NCBI RefSeq assembly: GCF_006517535.1
Contig: NZ_VHQH01000036.1
Span: 140,638 to 204,637, forward strand
DNA: 64,000 bases
Source of the DNA: Schumannella sp. 10F1B-5-1
GTDB lineage: Bacteria > Actinomycetota > Actinomycetes > Actinomycetales > Microbacteriaceae
Direction of reading: 5' to 3'
Below are positions 19,980 to 29,211 of the stretch, one piece after another (the stretch's first letter is position 1; every line of letters begins with the position of its first letter). Made by a program: the position numbers and the translations under genes. The notes beneath the pieces are model-generated. The model was not told the origin of the DNA, searched no databases, and saw nothing but the letters and a program-made list of their open reading frames with translations.

Positions 19980-20993
19980 TCAGGTCGCGGATCGAGCACG
20001 CTCGGGCGCCGCGGTCGTGTCGCGCGCGATCAGGCGGGTCGGCAGCAGAACCTGCGTCTGGTCCAGCTGCTCGTCGTTCATGAGTGCGAGCAGCATCCGC
20101 GTCGCCGTTTCGCCGAGCTGCTGGATCGGCTGACGCACCGTCGTGAGCTGCGGAGTCGCGCGGGTCGCCTCGGGGATGTCGTCGAAGCCGATGATCGAGA
20201 GGTCGTCGGGCACCCGCACGCCGCGCCCCTGAGCGGCGGCCACGACGGCGAGCGCTGACAGATCGTTCGCGGCGAACACGGCCGTCGGCGGATGCGGCAG
20301 GTCGAGCAGGTGCTCGGCGGCGCGCCGGGCGGCGGCGACCTCGTATTGTCCGGCGGCGATGAGGGCCGGGTCGACGGAGATTCCCGCTGAGACCAGGGCG
20401 GCACGGTAGCCGCGCTCGCGCGCTGTGGCCGATCGGAGGTCGGGGCGGCCGGCGACGAATCCGATGCGTCGATGGCCGAGGTCGATGAGGTGCCGCACCG
20501 CCTGCTGCGCTCCGGCGAAGCTGTCGGATTCGACGGTCGGCAGATCAGCGCGCCCCGCGTGCGGGTCGACCGCGACGACGGGGATGCCGGCCTCGACCGC
20601 GAGGGTGGTGGGGGTGACCATGATCGCCCCGTCGATCAGCGTTCCGCTGAGGCGGCTGATCGATCGGCGCTCCCAGCCGGTGCCGTCTTGGTGCGACCCG
20701 CTGTAGGCGAGCAGGTCGTAGGCGGTGCCGCTGACGGCTCGGCCGACGCCCTTCAAAATCTCGGCCGAGAACGGCTCGAAATCGGCGACCAGCACCCCGA
20801 TGACGCCGGTGCGGCGCGAGCGCATGCTGCTGGCGACCAGGCTCGACTCGTAGCCCAGGTCGCGCACGGCGGCCATGACCCGCTCGGTCATCTCCGGTGA
20901 GACGCCGTAGCGGCCGTTCACCGCTTTCGACACGCTCGCGACGGACACGCCGGCGGCGACGGCGACATCGCGGATCGTGGGGCGAGGGCTCAC
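19980..20993 (-). CDS. LacI-family sugar-responsive repressor
   Basis: 337 residues from GTG 20993. HTH and hinge at about 4-60 (PTIRDVAVAAGVSVASVSKAVNGRYGVSPE), then a periplasmic-binding-protein-like sensor domain (VIGVLVADFEPFSAEI ... LSIIGFDDIPEATRATPQLTTVRQP). I chose GTG 20993 because a TATGGT -10 box lies 7 nt upstream (21006-21001), giving a leaderless mRNA; the in-frame ATG at 21005 overlaps that box. The operator at 21016-21035 lies across its -35 and that of the transporter operon, so it likely represses both. Confidence 0.93.
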   Translation of the reverse strand: MSPRPTIRDVAVAAGVSVASVSKAVNGRYGVSPEMTERVMAAVRDLGYESSLVASSMRSRRTGVIGVLVADFEPFSAEILKGVGRAVSGTAYDLLAYSGSHQDGTGWERRSISRLSGTLIDGAIMVTPTTLAVEAGIPVVAVDPHAGRADLPTVESDSFAGAQQAVRHLIDLGHRRIGFVAGRPDLRSATARERGYRAALVSAGISVDPALIAAGQYEVAAARRAAEHLLDLPHPPTAVFAANDLSALAVVAAAQGRGVRVPDDLSIIGFDDIPEATRATPQLTTVRQPIQQLGETATRMLLALMNDEQLDQTQVLLPTRLIARDTTAAPERARSAT

Positions 20994-21015
20994 GTCGCAC
21001 ACCATAGCCGCAAGA

Positions 21016-21062
21016 AAAGGTTTTCGAAAACGTTTGACACGCCCAGCCCGGGTTGTGACACT
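21016..21062 (+). promoter_or_regulatory. LacI operator and promoter of the sugar transporter operon
   Basis: AAAGGTTTTCGAAAACGTTT at 21016-21035 is a 20-bp near-perfect palindrome (one mismatched pair) with the central CG of LacI-family operators. It overlaps a perfect -35 TTGACA (21034-21039), which is followed after 17 bp by GACACT (21057-21062). The same operator covers the -35 region of the divergent lacI. Confidence 0.85.
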
Positions 21063-21230
21063 GACCGCGAACTGCTCGCCCGTTCCCGTCGGCACGAACA
21101 CCGTCGTTCGCCGCGAATGGCGTCGCGACCCGACCTGGTTCCGCCAGGACGAGCCGCACTCCGCGAAGCCGTTCGGGTCCCGCGCACCGCGCGGGAACCG
21201 CACTCGATGATGAGTAAAGGGTGGAAAGAC

Positions 21231-22505
21231 ATGAACGGCAGAAAGCTGCTCACGAGCGCCGCGATCCTGGCCGGCGGAGCGCTGGTCCTCAGCGGCTGCG
21301 CCGCCGGCGGCGACGCCGACGGCAAGACCACGCTGACCTTCTGGCACAACTCGACGACCGGCGACGGCAAGGCCTACTGGGAGGACACGGCGGCCGCGTT
21401 CGAGAAGGCGCACCCCGATGTCACGATCAAGATCCAGGCCATCCAGAACGAGGAGATGGACGGCAAGCTCCAGACCGCTCTCAACTCGGGCGACGCGCCC
21501 GACATCTTCCTGGCACGCGGCGGCGGCAAGCTCGCCGACGTGGTCAAGGCGGGGCAGGTCAAGGACATCACCGACGGCATCTCCGCCGAGGCGAAGGCGG
21601 CGGTGGGCAACTCCCTCAGCGCCTTCGAGATCGACGGCAAGAACTACGGGATGCCGGTGTCGGTTCTCCCGTCGGGCGTCTACTACTCGTCCGATCTGTT
21701 CGCGAAAGCGGGAGTGACCGAGACGCCGAAGACGATCGACGACCTCGAGTCGGCGAACGACAAGCTGCGAGCGGCCGGCATCGACCCGATCGCCGTCGGG
21801 GCGAAGGACGCCTGGCCCGCGGCGCACTGGTACTACAACTTCGCGTTGCGCGCCTGCTCGAAGGCGGTGCTCGACAAGGCCGCGTCGTCGCGGTCGTTCG
21901 ACGACGACTGCTGGCTGACCGCCGCGAAGAATCTGAAGTCGTTCGTCGACTCGACGCCGTTCAAAGACGGCTTCCTCACGACGACGGCGCAGCAGGGCGC
22001 CGGGTCGTCGGCCGGCCTGCTGGCGAATCACCAGGCGGCGATGGAGCTCATGGGAGCCTGGGATCCCGGTGTGATCGCCTCGCTCACTCCCGACCAGAAG
22101 CCCCTGGCCGACCTCAAGTGGTTCCCGTTCCCGGCAGTTGACGGCGACGGCGAGCCGGGGGCGATGATGGGCGGAGTCGACGGCTTCAGCTGCTCGCAGA
22201 AAGCTCCCGCCGTGTGCGTGGACTTCCTGAACTTCATGGTGACCAAGAAGAACCAGGAAGCGTACGCGCAGGCCTTCCAGACCCTGCCCGCCTCGACCGA
22301 GGCCCAGTCGGTCGTGACCGACCCGGCGCTGCAGGATGTGCTCGCCGCCTACAACGACGCGCCCTACGTCGTGCTGTGGCTCGACACGCTCTATGGCCAG
22401 AATGTCGGCAACGCCCTCAACGTGGCCGTGGTCGATCTCTTCGCCGGCAAGGGCTCGGCGAAGGACATCGTCGACGCGGTGAACGCCGCGGCTGCGAAGT
22501 CCTGA
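21231..22505 (+). CDS. ABC transporter sugar-binding lipoprotein
   Basis: 424 residues from ATG 21231 (GGTGG 8 nt upstream). N-terminal lipobox VLSGC with C23 as lipidation site, then an extracellular solute-binding family 1 fold (TTLTFWHNSTTGDGKAYWEDTAAAFEKAHPDVTIKI). It should capture oligosaccharides for the two permeases that follow. Starts the operon under the LacI operator. Earlier ATGs at 21207 and 21210 would spoil the signal peptide spacing. Confidence 0.95.
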   Translation: MNGRKLLTSAAILAGGALVLSGCAAGGDADGKTTLTFWHNSTTGDGKAYWEDTAAAFEKAHPDVTIKIQAIQNEEMDGKLQTALNSGDAPDIFLARGGGKLADVVKAGQVKDITDGISAEAKAAVGNSLSAFEIDGKNYGMPVSVLPSGVYYSSDLFAKAGVTETPKTIDDLESANDKLRAAGIDPIAVGAKDAWPAAHWYYNFALRACSKAVLDKAASSRSFDDDCWLTAAKNLKSFVDSTPFKDGFLTTTAQQGAGSSAGLLANHQAAMELMGAWDPGVIASLTPDQKPLADLKWFPFPAVDGDGEPGAMMGGVDGFSCSQKAPAVCVDFLNFMVTKKNQEAYAQAFQTLPASTEAQSVVTDPALQDVLAAYNDAPYVVLWLDTLYGQNVGNALNVAVVDLFAGKGSAKDIVDAVNAAAAKS

Positions 22506-22515
22506 GGCGGCCGCC

Positions 22516-23568
22516 GTGGCCACGGTGTCTCAGCACCTCTCGTCGGTGAGACCGGTGCCGGCCGACGAGTCGCGGGGCGGCATCCCAGCACCCGCCCCCG
22601 ATGACGCCGACGGCCGTCGCGTCCCCGCCGACCGCGCTCGCGCGCGGCGGCGGGGGCGCGCCTCGGGCGAGCGGGTGCCGTTCGGCGAACTCGCTCTGCT
22701 GATCGGCCCGGCGCTGATCGTGTTCGTCGCTTTCGTGATCCTGCCGGTCGTGATGGCGGCGTACTACGGCTTCTTCAGCTGGTCGGGCTACGGCGTGCCG
22801 ACCGAGTTCGTAGGCGTGCGCAACTATCTCACGATCCTCGGCGACCCCGACTTCCGCGAGGCGCTCGGGCACAACGCCGTCATCGTGGTCATGTCGCTCG
22901 TTCTGCAGGGGCCCATCGCGCTCGGACTGGCGCTGCTGCTGAATCGCAAGCTGCGATTCCAGTCGGTGATCCGCGTGCTGATCTTCGTGCCCTACGTCAT
23001 CTCCGAGGTCGTCGTCGGCCTCGGCTGGGGGCTCATGCTGCAGACCAACGGCGCCGTCAACGGCCTGCTCGAGAACCTCGGTCTCGGAGCGCTCTCCGCC
23101 GACTGGATCTCCGATCCGAACCTGGCGATCTGGACACTGATGGCGATCATCACCTGGAAGTACGTCGGGTTCGCCGTCATCCTGTTCCTCGCCGGACTGC
23201 AGGGCATCCCCGACGAACTGGCCGAGGCCGCCGCGATCGACGGGGCGAGCTACTGGCAGATCCAGCGCCGGATCACGCTCCCGCTGATGGGGCCCACGAT
23301 CCGCATCTGGGCGTTCCTCTCGATCATCGGCTCGTTGCAGCTCTTCGACCTGGTGTGGATCATCTGGGGCCAGTACGTCTCGTCGACGGCCGGCACCTCG
23401 ACGATGGCGACCTACATGGTCGCCAACGGGCGCAACGCCGGCAGCTACGGATACGGCAGCGCCGTCGCCGTGATCATGTTCCTGATCTCGCTCGTGATCG
23501 CCCTGCTCTATCAGCGCTTCGTGCTGCGCAGGGACACCGCGGGCGCCATCACCGGAGGCGCACGATGA
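22516..23568 (+). CDS. Sugar ABC transporter permease (MalF/LplB-like)
   Basis: 350 residues from GTG 22516, 10 bp after the binding-protein stop. About 60 residues of cytoplasmic Arg/Asp-rich leader precede six membrane helices. The EAA loop reads ELAEAAAIDGASYWQIQRRITLPLMGP, the docking site for the ABC ATPase. It forms a heterodimer with the next gene product. Overlaps the next start by 4 bp (ATGA). Confidence 0.93.
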   Translation: MATVSQHLSSVRPVPADESRGGIPAPAPDDADGRRVPADRARARRRGRASGERVPFGELALLIGPALIVFVAFVILPVVMAAYYGFFSWSGYGVPTEFVGVRNYLTILGDPDFREALGHNAVIVVMSLVLQGPIALGLALLLNRKLRFQSVIRVLIFVPYVISEVVVGLGWGLMLQTNGAVNGLLENLGLGALSADWISDPNLAIWTLMAIITWKYVGFAVILFLAGLQGIPDELAEAAAIDGASYWQIQRRITLPLMGPTIRIWAFLSIIGSLQLFDLVWIIWGQYVSSTAGTSTMATYMVANGRNAGSYGYGSAVAVIMFLISLVIALLYQRFVLRRDTAGAITGGAR

Positions 23569-24431
23569 CCGCCTTCGCCGCACCGCGGGCACGTCGGCGA
23601 CCGGCACCCGGCCAGTCGCGCGGCTCGACGCTGATCGTCTACTTCATCGCCCTGGTGCTGATCGCCGTGATCCTGGCCCCCGTGGTCTACCTGATCACCG
23701 GAGGGCTGCGCACGAACGCCGAGCTGACAACCGACCCGGCAGGGCTCCCGGCCTCGGCGAACTGGAGCAACTACCTCGATGTGCTCGGCAGCGGCGTGTT
23801 CTGGGGTCAGGTCGTCAACTCGGCCATCGCCGCGATCGCGACGACCGTGGTCGTCGTGGCGCTGGGGCTCATGGCCGCGTTCGCGCTGGCGCGCTACCGG
23901 TTCCGCGGCCGAGGCGCGATCTACGCGCTGTTCACCGCAGGGCTCATGTTCCCGATGACCGTCGCGATCACCCCGCTCTACATCCTCGTGCGCGACCTGG
24001 GCCTGACGAACGGTCTCGCCGGCGTGGTCGTTCCGCAGATCGCGTTCGCCCTGCCGGTGACGATCGTGATCCTCGTGCCGTTCCTCGCCGCGATCCCGAA
24101 CGAGCTGCAGGAGGCCGCCGCCATCGACGGCGCGGGCCGGCTGCAGTTCTTCTGGCGCATGGTCATCCCTCTGGCGGTTCCCGGCGTGATCACCGTCGGC
24201 ATCCTCGCGTTCATCGCGAGCTGGAACTCGTACATGCTGCCGCTGTTCATCCTCAACGATCCGGCCTCGTTCACACTCCCTCTCGGCACGCAGGCGTTCT
24301 CGTCGCAGTACTCCGTCGACACCGCCCGCGTGCTGGCATTCACGTCGCTCTCGATGATCCCGGCGCTGATCTTCTTCAGCGTCTTCGAACGACGCATCGT
24401 CGGCGGTCTCACCGGCGCCGTGAAAGGTTGA
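23565..24431 (+). CDS. Sugar ABC transporter permease (MalG-like)
   Basis: 288 residues from ATG 23565, overlapping the previous stop. Six membrane helices, EAA loop ELQEAAAIDGAGRLQFFWRMVIPLAVP, and the typical C-terminal KG end. No ABC ATPase gene follows, so a shared MsiK-type ATPase encoded elsewhere probably powers the transporter, as is usual for this class in actinobacteria. Confidence 0.94.
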   Translation: MTAFAAPRARRRPAPGQSRGSTLIVYFIALVLIAVILAPVVYLITGGLRTNAELTTDPAGLPASANWSNYLDVLGSGVFWGQVVNSAIAAIATTVVVVALGLMAAFALARYRFRGRGAIYALFTAGLMFPMTVAITPLYILVRDLGLTNGLAGVVVPQIAFALPVTIVILVPFLAAIPNELQEAAAIDGAGRLQFFWRMVIPLAVPGVITVGILAFIASWNSYMLPLFILNDPASFTLPLGTQAFSSQYSVDTARVLAFTSLSMIPALIFFSVFERRIVGGLTGAVKG

Positions 24432-24438
24432 CCCACTC

Positions 24439-26835
24439 GTGACACTCGAACATCCCGCGATCGACGACCGCGAGCACGACGACCGAGCCGGTCGCGGTCC
24501 GGCGGTCTCCGACCGGGTCGCCGCCCTGCTCGCCGAGATGTCGCTCGACGAGAAGCTGGCGCAGCTGGTGGGCTACTGGGTCGACCAGGGCGATGAGATC
24601 GTGGCGCCGATGGCGGGCGAGATGGCGAGCAGCCAGAGTTATTCCGAGGCCACACGACACGGGCTGGGGCATCTGACCCGTGTCTACGGCACGCGCCCGG
24701 TCGATCCGGTCGAGCGCGCCCGGTGGCTCTGGGCGGAGCAGACGCGGCTGCGCACGCAGACGCGGCTCGGCATCGCGGCGCTCGTGCACGAGGAGTGCCT
24801 GACCGGGCTCGCGGCATGGAAGGCGGCGACGTTCCCGACGCCGCTCGCGTGGGGAGCCGCCTTCGACCCCGAGACGGTGCGGGAGATGGGGCGCCTGATC
24901 GGGGCGTCGATGCGTCAGCTCGGCATCCATCAGGGACTGGCCCCGGTGCTCGACGTGATCCGCGACCCGCGTTGGGGTCGCGTCGACGAGTGCATCTCCG
25001 AAGACCCCTACGTGGTCGGCACGATCGGCACCGCCTATGTCGAGGGGATGCAGTCGGCGGGCGTGCACGCGACGCTCAAGCACTTCGTCGGATACTCCGC
25101 ATCGCAGTCGGGACGCAATCACGCGCCCGTGCACCTCGGCCGGCGTGAGCTGAGCGACGTGTTCCTGCCGCCGTTCGAGATGGCGGTGCGCGACGGCGGA
25201 GTGCGGTCGGTCATGAACTCCTACGCCGAGATCGACGGCATCCCGGTGGGGTCGGCACCGGAGCTTCTGACCGGTCTGCTGCGCGATGACTGGGGTTTCG
25301 ACGGCGTCGTCGTCTCCGACTACTTCTCGGTCGCCTTCCTCGAGACCATGCACGCTGTCGCCGCCGATGCGGGCGAGGCGGCGCAGCTCGCTCTCGCCGC
25401 GGGCATCGACGTCGAGCTGCCCACCGGCGACGCGTACCTCGCGCCGCTCGCCGAACGCGTGCGCTCGGGCGCGACGCCGATCGAGCTGGTCGATCGCGCC
25501 GTCGTGCGGGTGCTCATGCAGAAGGAGCAGCTGGGGCTGCTGGATGACGATGCCAGTGAGCCGCCGACCGCGATCGATCTCGATACGCCTGCGCATCGTG
25601 ACCTGGCCCGGCGGCTCGCGGAGCGATCGGCGGTTCTGCTCTCGAACGACGGGATCCTGCCGCTCGCCGACCCCGCCCCGAGTCGCGTGGCCGTGATCGG
25701 GGCGAACTCCGCGTCGTCGTCGTCGCTCATGGGCTGCTATTCGTTCATCAACCATGTGCTGGCGCATCATCCTGAGACGCCGGACGGCATCGAGGTGCCG
25801 TCGATTCTCGAGGCGGTGCGGCGACGCTGGCCCACGGCGATCGTGCATCATGCCATCGGCGCCGAGGTCGAGGGCGACGACCGCTCGGGCATCTCGGCGG
25901 CGGTCGACGCCGCGCGGGCGGCCGACGTGGCGATCGTCGCGGTCGGCGACCAGGCCGGCCTCTTCGGCCGCGGGACGGTCGGCGAGGGCAACGACGTCGA
26001 ATCGCTCGAGCTTCCGGGGGTGCAGCGAGAGCTGGTCGAAGCCGTCGTCGCGACGGGCACGCCGGTGATCCTGGTGATCCTGTCGGGTCGTCCCTACGCT
26101 GTCGGCTGGGCTCTGGATGGGCCCACCGCGCCGGCTGCCGTTCTGCAGTCGTTCTTCCCCGGCGAGGAGGGCGCGACGGCGATCGCCCGACTGATGGCCG
26201 GGGACATCGCGCCGTCGGGTCGGCTGCCCATATCTCTTCCCCGATCGGCCGGAGCGCAGCCGTTCTCCTACCTGCAGCCGATCCTGGGCGGTGTCTCGGA
26301 GATCACGAGCGCCGACAGCACCCCGGTGCGGCCGTTCGGCTTCGGGCTGGGCTACACCGACATCGCCTACGACGCTCTCGCGGTCCCGCCGGCTCCGATC
26401 CCTGCGGGCGAGCCGTTCGACGCGGTCGTGCGCCTTCGCAACATCGGTCACCGAGCGACCGACGAGATCGTGCAGCTCTATGCGCGAGACACCGTCGCGA
26501 GCGCGACCCGCCCGGTGGCGCAGCTCGTCGCCTACGCGCGGGTGCCGCTCGACGCCGGCGAGGCGGCGGAGGTGCGGTTCACCGTCGTGCCGTCGCGGCT
26601 GGCCTTCACCGACCGCTCGATGAGACGGGTCGTCGAGGCCGGCGAGATCGAGCTGTGGGTCGGCGATTCGGCGACGCGTCGCGTGTCGTCATCGGTGTGG
26701 CTGAGCGGGGCGACCTATGCCGTCACGGCTTCCGACGCCCGGCGCGTCGAGATCGCGGTCGACCGCGGCGCTGACGTGCCGAACGGACGTCACGACGCGG
26801 GCGGCGACGGGGCGGGCATGCCTGCGGTCGGCTGA
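24439..26835 (+). CDS. Glycoside hydrolase family 3 (beta-glucosidase/beta-xylosidase)
   Basis: 798 residues from GTG 24439, 7 bp after the permease. The N-terminal TIM barrel carries KHFVGYSASQSGRNHAPV and the nucleophile D294 in DGVVVSDYFSV. The alpha/beta sandwich domain (about 390-640) is followed by a fibronectin-III-like domain (about 680-780: GEPFDAVVRLRNIGHRATDEIVQLY). No signal peptide, so it hydrolyses imported oligosaccharides in the cytoplasm. With GH43 and the ABC system it completes a xylan- or beta-glycan-derived oligosaccharide pathway under LacI. Confidence 0.95.
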   Translation: MTLEHPAIDDREHDDRAGRGPAVSDRVAALLAEMSLDEKLAQLVGYWVDQGDEIVAPMAGEMASSQSYSEATRHGLGHLTRVYGTRPVDPVERARWLWAEQTRLRTQTRLGIAALVHEECLTGLAAWKAATFPTPLAWGAAFDPETVREMGRLIGASMRQLGIHQGLAPVLDVIRDPRWGRVDECISEDPYVVGTIGTAYVEGMQSAGVHATLKHFVGYSASQSGRNHAPVHLGRRELSDVFLPPFEMAVRDGGVRSVMNSYAEIDGIPVGSAPELLTGLLRDDWGFDGVVVSDYFSVAFLETMHAVAADAGEAAQLALAAGIDVELPTGDAYLAPLAERVRSGATPIELVDRAVVRVLMQKEQLGLLDDDASEPPTAIDLDTPAHRDLARRLAERSAVLLSNDGILPLADPAPSRVAVIGANSASSSSLMGCYSFINHVLAHHPETPDGIEVPSILEAVRRRWPTAIVHHAIGAEVEGDDRSGISAAVDAARAADVAIVAVGDQAGLFGRGTVGEGNDVESLELPGVQRELVEAVVATGTPVILVILSGRPYAVGWALDGPTAPAAVLQSFFPGEEGATAIARLMAGDIAPSGRLPISLPRSAGAQPFSYLQPILGGVSEITSADSTPVRPFGFGLGYTDIAYDALAVPPAPIPAGEPFDAVVRLRNIGHRATDEIVQLYARDTVASATRPVAQLVAYARVPLDAGEAAEVRFTVVPSRLAFTDRSMRRVVEAGEIELWVGDSATRRVSSSVWLSGATYAVTASDARRVEIAVDRGADVPNGRHDAGGDGAGMPAVG

Positions 26836-27055
26836 GGCTCCGCTGACGACGATGCGACCCGGCGGCGCGGCTGCGAGGTGACGGCTGCGGCGAGCCTGGC
26901 CGTACACCGAGGTCGAACGGGATCGCGGCGAGCTTCACGAGCATGACGCCGGAGCTCAGCTGGTCGGTGCGCCGCGCGCGGACCGTGATCACCGCATCTG
27001 CGAGCCATGCGAGAGCGCCTCGCGAAAGATGAGCGATTCACGAAGCGGAGCGGGG

Positions 27056-27091
27056 TTGTCCCGGGCTCGACAACGGGTGGACACTGTCCAC
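27056..27091 (+). promoter_or_regulatory. Promoter and palindrome before the VOC gene at 27092
   Basis: TTGTCC (27056-27061) and GACACT (27080-27085) are spaced by 18 bp and end 6 nt before the ATG, a leaderless layout. GTGGACACTGTCCAC (27077-27091) is a perfect 15-bp palindrome over the -10 box and a likely operator. The 220 bp before it (26836-27055) contain no gene I can support. Confidence 0.5.
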
Positions 27092-27553
27092 ATGACCTCC
27101 GTCACCCCGTTCATCTGGTTCGACGACGACGCCGAGCAGGCCATCCAGCTCTATCTGGGCCTCTTCCCCGACGCATCCGTGATCGAGGAGAACCGCACCC
27201 CCGACGGCGCGTTGTTCTACGCGAGCTTCCGCATCGCCGGACAGACCGTCATGGCGCTCAACGGCGGCCCGCACTTCACGAAGAACGAATCCTTCAGCTT
27301 CTTCGTCTCGGTCGAGACGCAGCAGGAGGTCGACTACTACTGGGATGCGCTGACCGCCGACGGCGGGCAGGAGTCGCAGTGCGGCTGGCTCAAGGACCGC
27401 TTCGGACTGTCGTGGCAGATCATCCCCGAGGCGCTCATGAGGTACCAGGCCGACTCCGACCGCGCGCTGGCCGGGCGGGTGCAGGCGGCCATGTTCAAGA
27501 TGCAGAAGATCATCGTCGCCGACCTGGATGCGGCGGCCGCGGCGAGCAACTGA
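27092..27553 (+). CDS. VOC/PhnB-like family protein
   Basis: 153 residues from ATG 27092. It is of the PhnB subgroup of the vicinal-oxygen-chelate fold: TPFIWFDDDAEQAIQLYLGLFPDASVIEEN, FFVSVETQQEVDYYWDAL, and GWLKDRFGLSWQIIPEAL at the position of the domain-swapped C-terminal strands. The substrate is unknown. The earlier in-frame start at 27029 would include the promoter palindrome and is rejected. It is followed 43 bp later by an SDR gene in the same direction. Confidence 0.92.
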   Translation: MTSVTPFIWFDDDAEQAIQLYLGLFPDASVIEENRTPDGALFYASFRIAGQTVMALNGGPHFTKNESFSFFVSVETQQEVDYYWDALTADGGQESQCGWLKDRFGLSWQIIPEALMRYQADSDRALAGRVQAAMFKMQKIIVADLDAAAAASN

Positions 27554-27596
27554 GCCTCCGGGTGACGGGATCGCGCTGCTCGCCTAGCGTGGACGG

Positions 27597-28436
27597 ATGA
27601 CCGACCAGACCAGCACCTGGTTCATCACCGGAGCCGGCCGCGGGCTCGGGCGCGCCATCACCGAGGCGGCGCTCGACGCCGGGCACCGGGTCGTCGCGAC
27701 GACGCGCTCCGCACATGATCTGCCCGAGCATCCACGTCTCACGGTGCTCACGCTCGACGTGCGCGATCGCGCGGCCTGCCGCGAGGCGATCGCGGCGGCG
27801 CTCGCGCTGACCGGACGCCTCGACGTGCTCGTCAACAACGCCGGATACGGGCTGATCGGCGCGATCGAGGAGGCGTCGGAGAGCGATGTGCGCGAGCTGA
27901 TCGACACCGACCTGCTCGGCGCGCTCTGGCTGACCCAGGCGGCGGTCGAGGCGATGCGCGAGCAGCGCTCGGGGCACGTCGTGCAGATCTCGACTGTCGG
28001 GGCTGTCGGCACGATGCCGACGCTCGGCGTCTACAACGCGGCGAAGTGGGCGCTCGAGGGATTCAGCGAGGCGCTCGCCGGTGAGGTGGCCGAGTTCGGC
28101 ATCCGCGTGACGATCGTCGAGCCCGGCGGGCTCGATACCGCGTGGGCGACGTCGAGCATGCGCTTCGCCGAGCCGAACGCCGCCTACGACGGACTGCGCG
28201 AGCGGCTGTTCGGTTCGGTGGAGGTGCCATGGCCCGTCGAGGGTGAGGCGACCGGTGGCGGCACGCCGACCGCGGACGCCGCCGATGCGATCCTCGAGCA
28301 CGTGGCCGATTCCGCCGACGAGCGTCTGCGGTTGCTCATCGGCGACGATGCGCCGGGCCAGGTCGCTGCCGCGCTCGGCTTGCGCCTCGACGACTATCGG
28401 CGTGACCCGCGGTTCGTCGCCGCGAGTCAGGAGTAG
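27597..28436 (+). CDS. Short-chain dehydrogenase/reductase
   Basis: 279 residues. Rossmann fold with cofactor motif TGAGRGLG (about 11-18), NNAGYG (about 80-85), and catalytic Ser (QISTVGAVG) with Y-x3-K in VYNAAKWALEGFSEAL. The Asp in LTLDVRDR follows the second strand. It belongs to the classical SDR group that acts on unknown alcohols or ketones. Its last 10 bp overlap the end of the convergent gene at 28427. Confidence 0.94.
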   Translation: MTDQTSTWFITGAGRGLGRAITEAALDAGHRVVATTRSAHDLPEHPRLTVLTLDVRDRAACREAIAAALALTGRLDVLVNNAGYGLIGAIEEASESDVRELIDTDLLGALWLTQAAVEAMREQRSGHVVQISTVGAVGTMPTLGVYNAAKWALEGFSEALAGEVAEFGIRVTIVEPGGLDTAWATSSMRFAEPNAAYDGLRERLFGSVEVPWPVEGEATGGGTPTADAADAILEHVADSADERLRLLIGDDAPGQVAAALGLRLDDYRRDPRFVAASQE

Positions 28437-29116
28437 ATCTCGATGCGCGAGGGGTCGTAGATCTCGATCTGCGCCACGCCTTGATAGCTCGTGATCGGTC
28501 CCTCGATGCAGATCATCGATCCGCCGCCGATCGACTCCAGCGATCCGATGTCCCAGACGACGATCTGGAAGCGGTCGGGATCGGGATAGTCGAGCCCGAG
28601 ATTGAGGAACACGTCGTCGTCGGAGTTGCCGCCGCCGGCGAGCGGGCCACAGACTCGCTGTGTCGAGCCGACGTGGTTCTTCGCCTCGTTCCAGGGGATG
28701 CCTCCGCCCGGCTGCGCCGTGGTGACGGGTGTCGCGGGCGGCGACCAGGCCGGGACTGGGGTGTCCGTGCACGCCGCGTCCTCGCGCAGAAGAGTGATCG
28801 ACTCGGCGGGAATCCGCCCTTCGAGGTCAGCGCAACTCTGCGCGCCGAACTGCGACACTCCCGACTTTCCCGAGAAGTAGCCGGTCGCGATCCCGAACTC
28901 GGTCTTGCAGTTGTCGGACAGCCACTGGATCTGCTCGTCGATCGCGCCGCTCGTGCGCCCGGCGCGCTCCAGAGCGACGACCGACTCGAGCACCTCATCG
29001 CAGGAGACCGTCTCGGCCGACCGCTGCGACGCCGTGTTCGCCTCGCGCTGGGCGACGGCGACGCCGATCACGACGGCGACGATCGCCACCGTCGCTATCC
29101 ACCCGCCAGAGTTCAT
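28427..29116 (-). CDS. Secreted or anchored protein with OB-fold-like C-terminus
   Basis: 229 residues. One N-terminal membrane helix or uncleaved signal (WIATVAIVAVVIGVAVA, about 6-22), a Cys-containing middle region (about 39-120) and a Pro-rich linker. The C-terminal 85 residues (IPWNEAKNHVGSTQRVCGPLAG ... VFLNLGLDYPDPDRFQIVVW ... ICIEGPITSYQGVAQIEIYDPSRIEIY) resemble small OB-fold nucleic-acid-binding-like domains. It overlaps the convergent SDR gene by 10 bp. The function is unknown. Confidence 0.7.
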   Translation of the reverse strand: MNSGGWIATVAIVAVVIGVAVAQREANTASQRSAETVSCDEVLESVVALERAGRTSGAIDEQIQWLSDNCKTEFGIATGYFSGKSGVSQFGAQSCADLEGRIPAESITLLREDAACTDTPVPAWSPPATPVTTAQPGGGIPWNEAKNHVGSTQRVCGPLAGGGNSDDDVFLNLGLDYPDPDRFQIVVWDIGSLESIGGGSMICIEGPITSYQGVAQIEIYDPSRIEIYS

Positions 29117-29211
29117 GATGCTTCGATCGTCGCGTGAGGTTCCCTCGTCGGCGATACCCAGATCGGGGGCCCGCGGCTCCGCGGCTCACGCTGCGATGCG
29201 AGGATCGCTCC

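Noticed and set aside
18317..26835. Integrative element inserted at tRNA-Arg
   Set aside because: No integrase and no repeat of the tRNA 3' end was seen at the far side of the sugar locus.
26836..27055. Gene or pseudogene in the gap after GH3
   Set aside because: Short minus-strand frames (for example with GVMLVKLAAIPFDLG) look suggestive but have no start signal or recognisable family.
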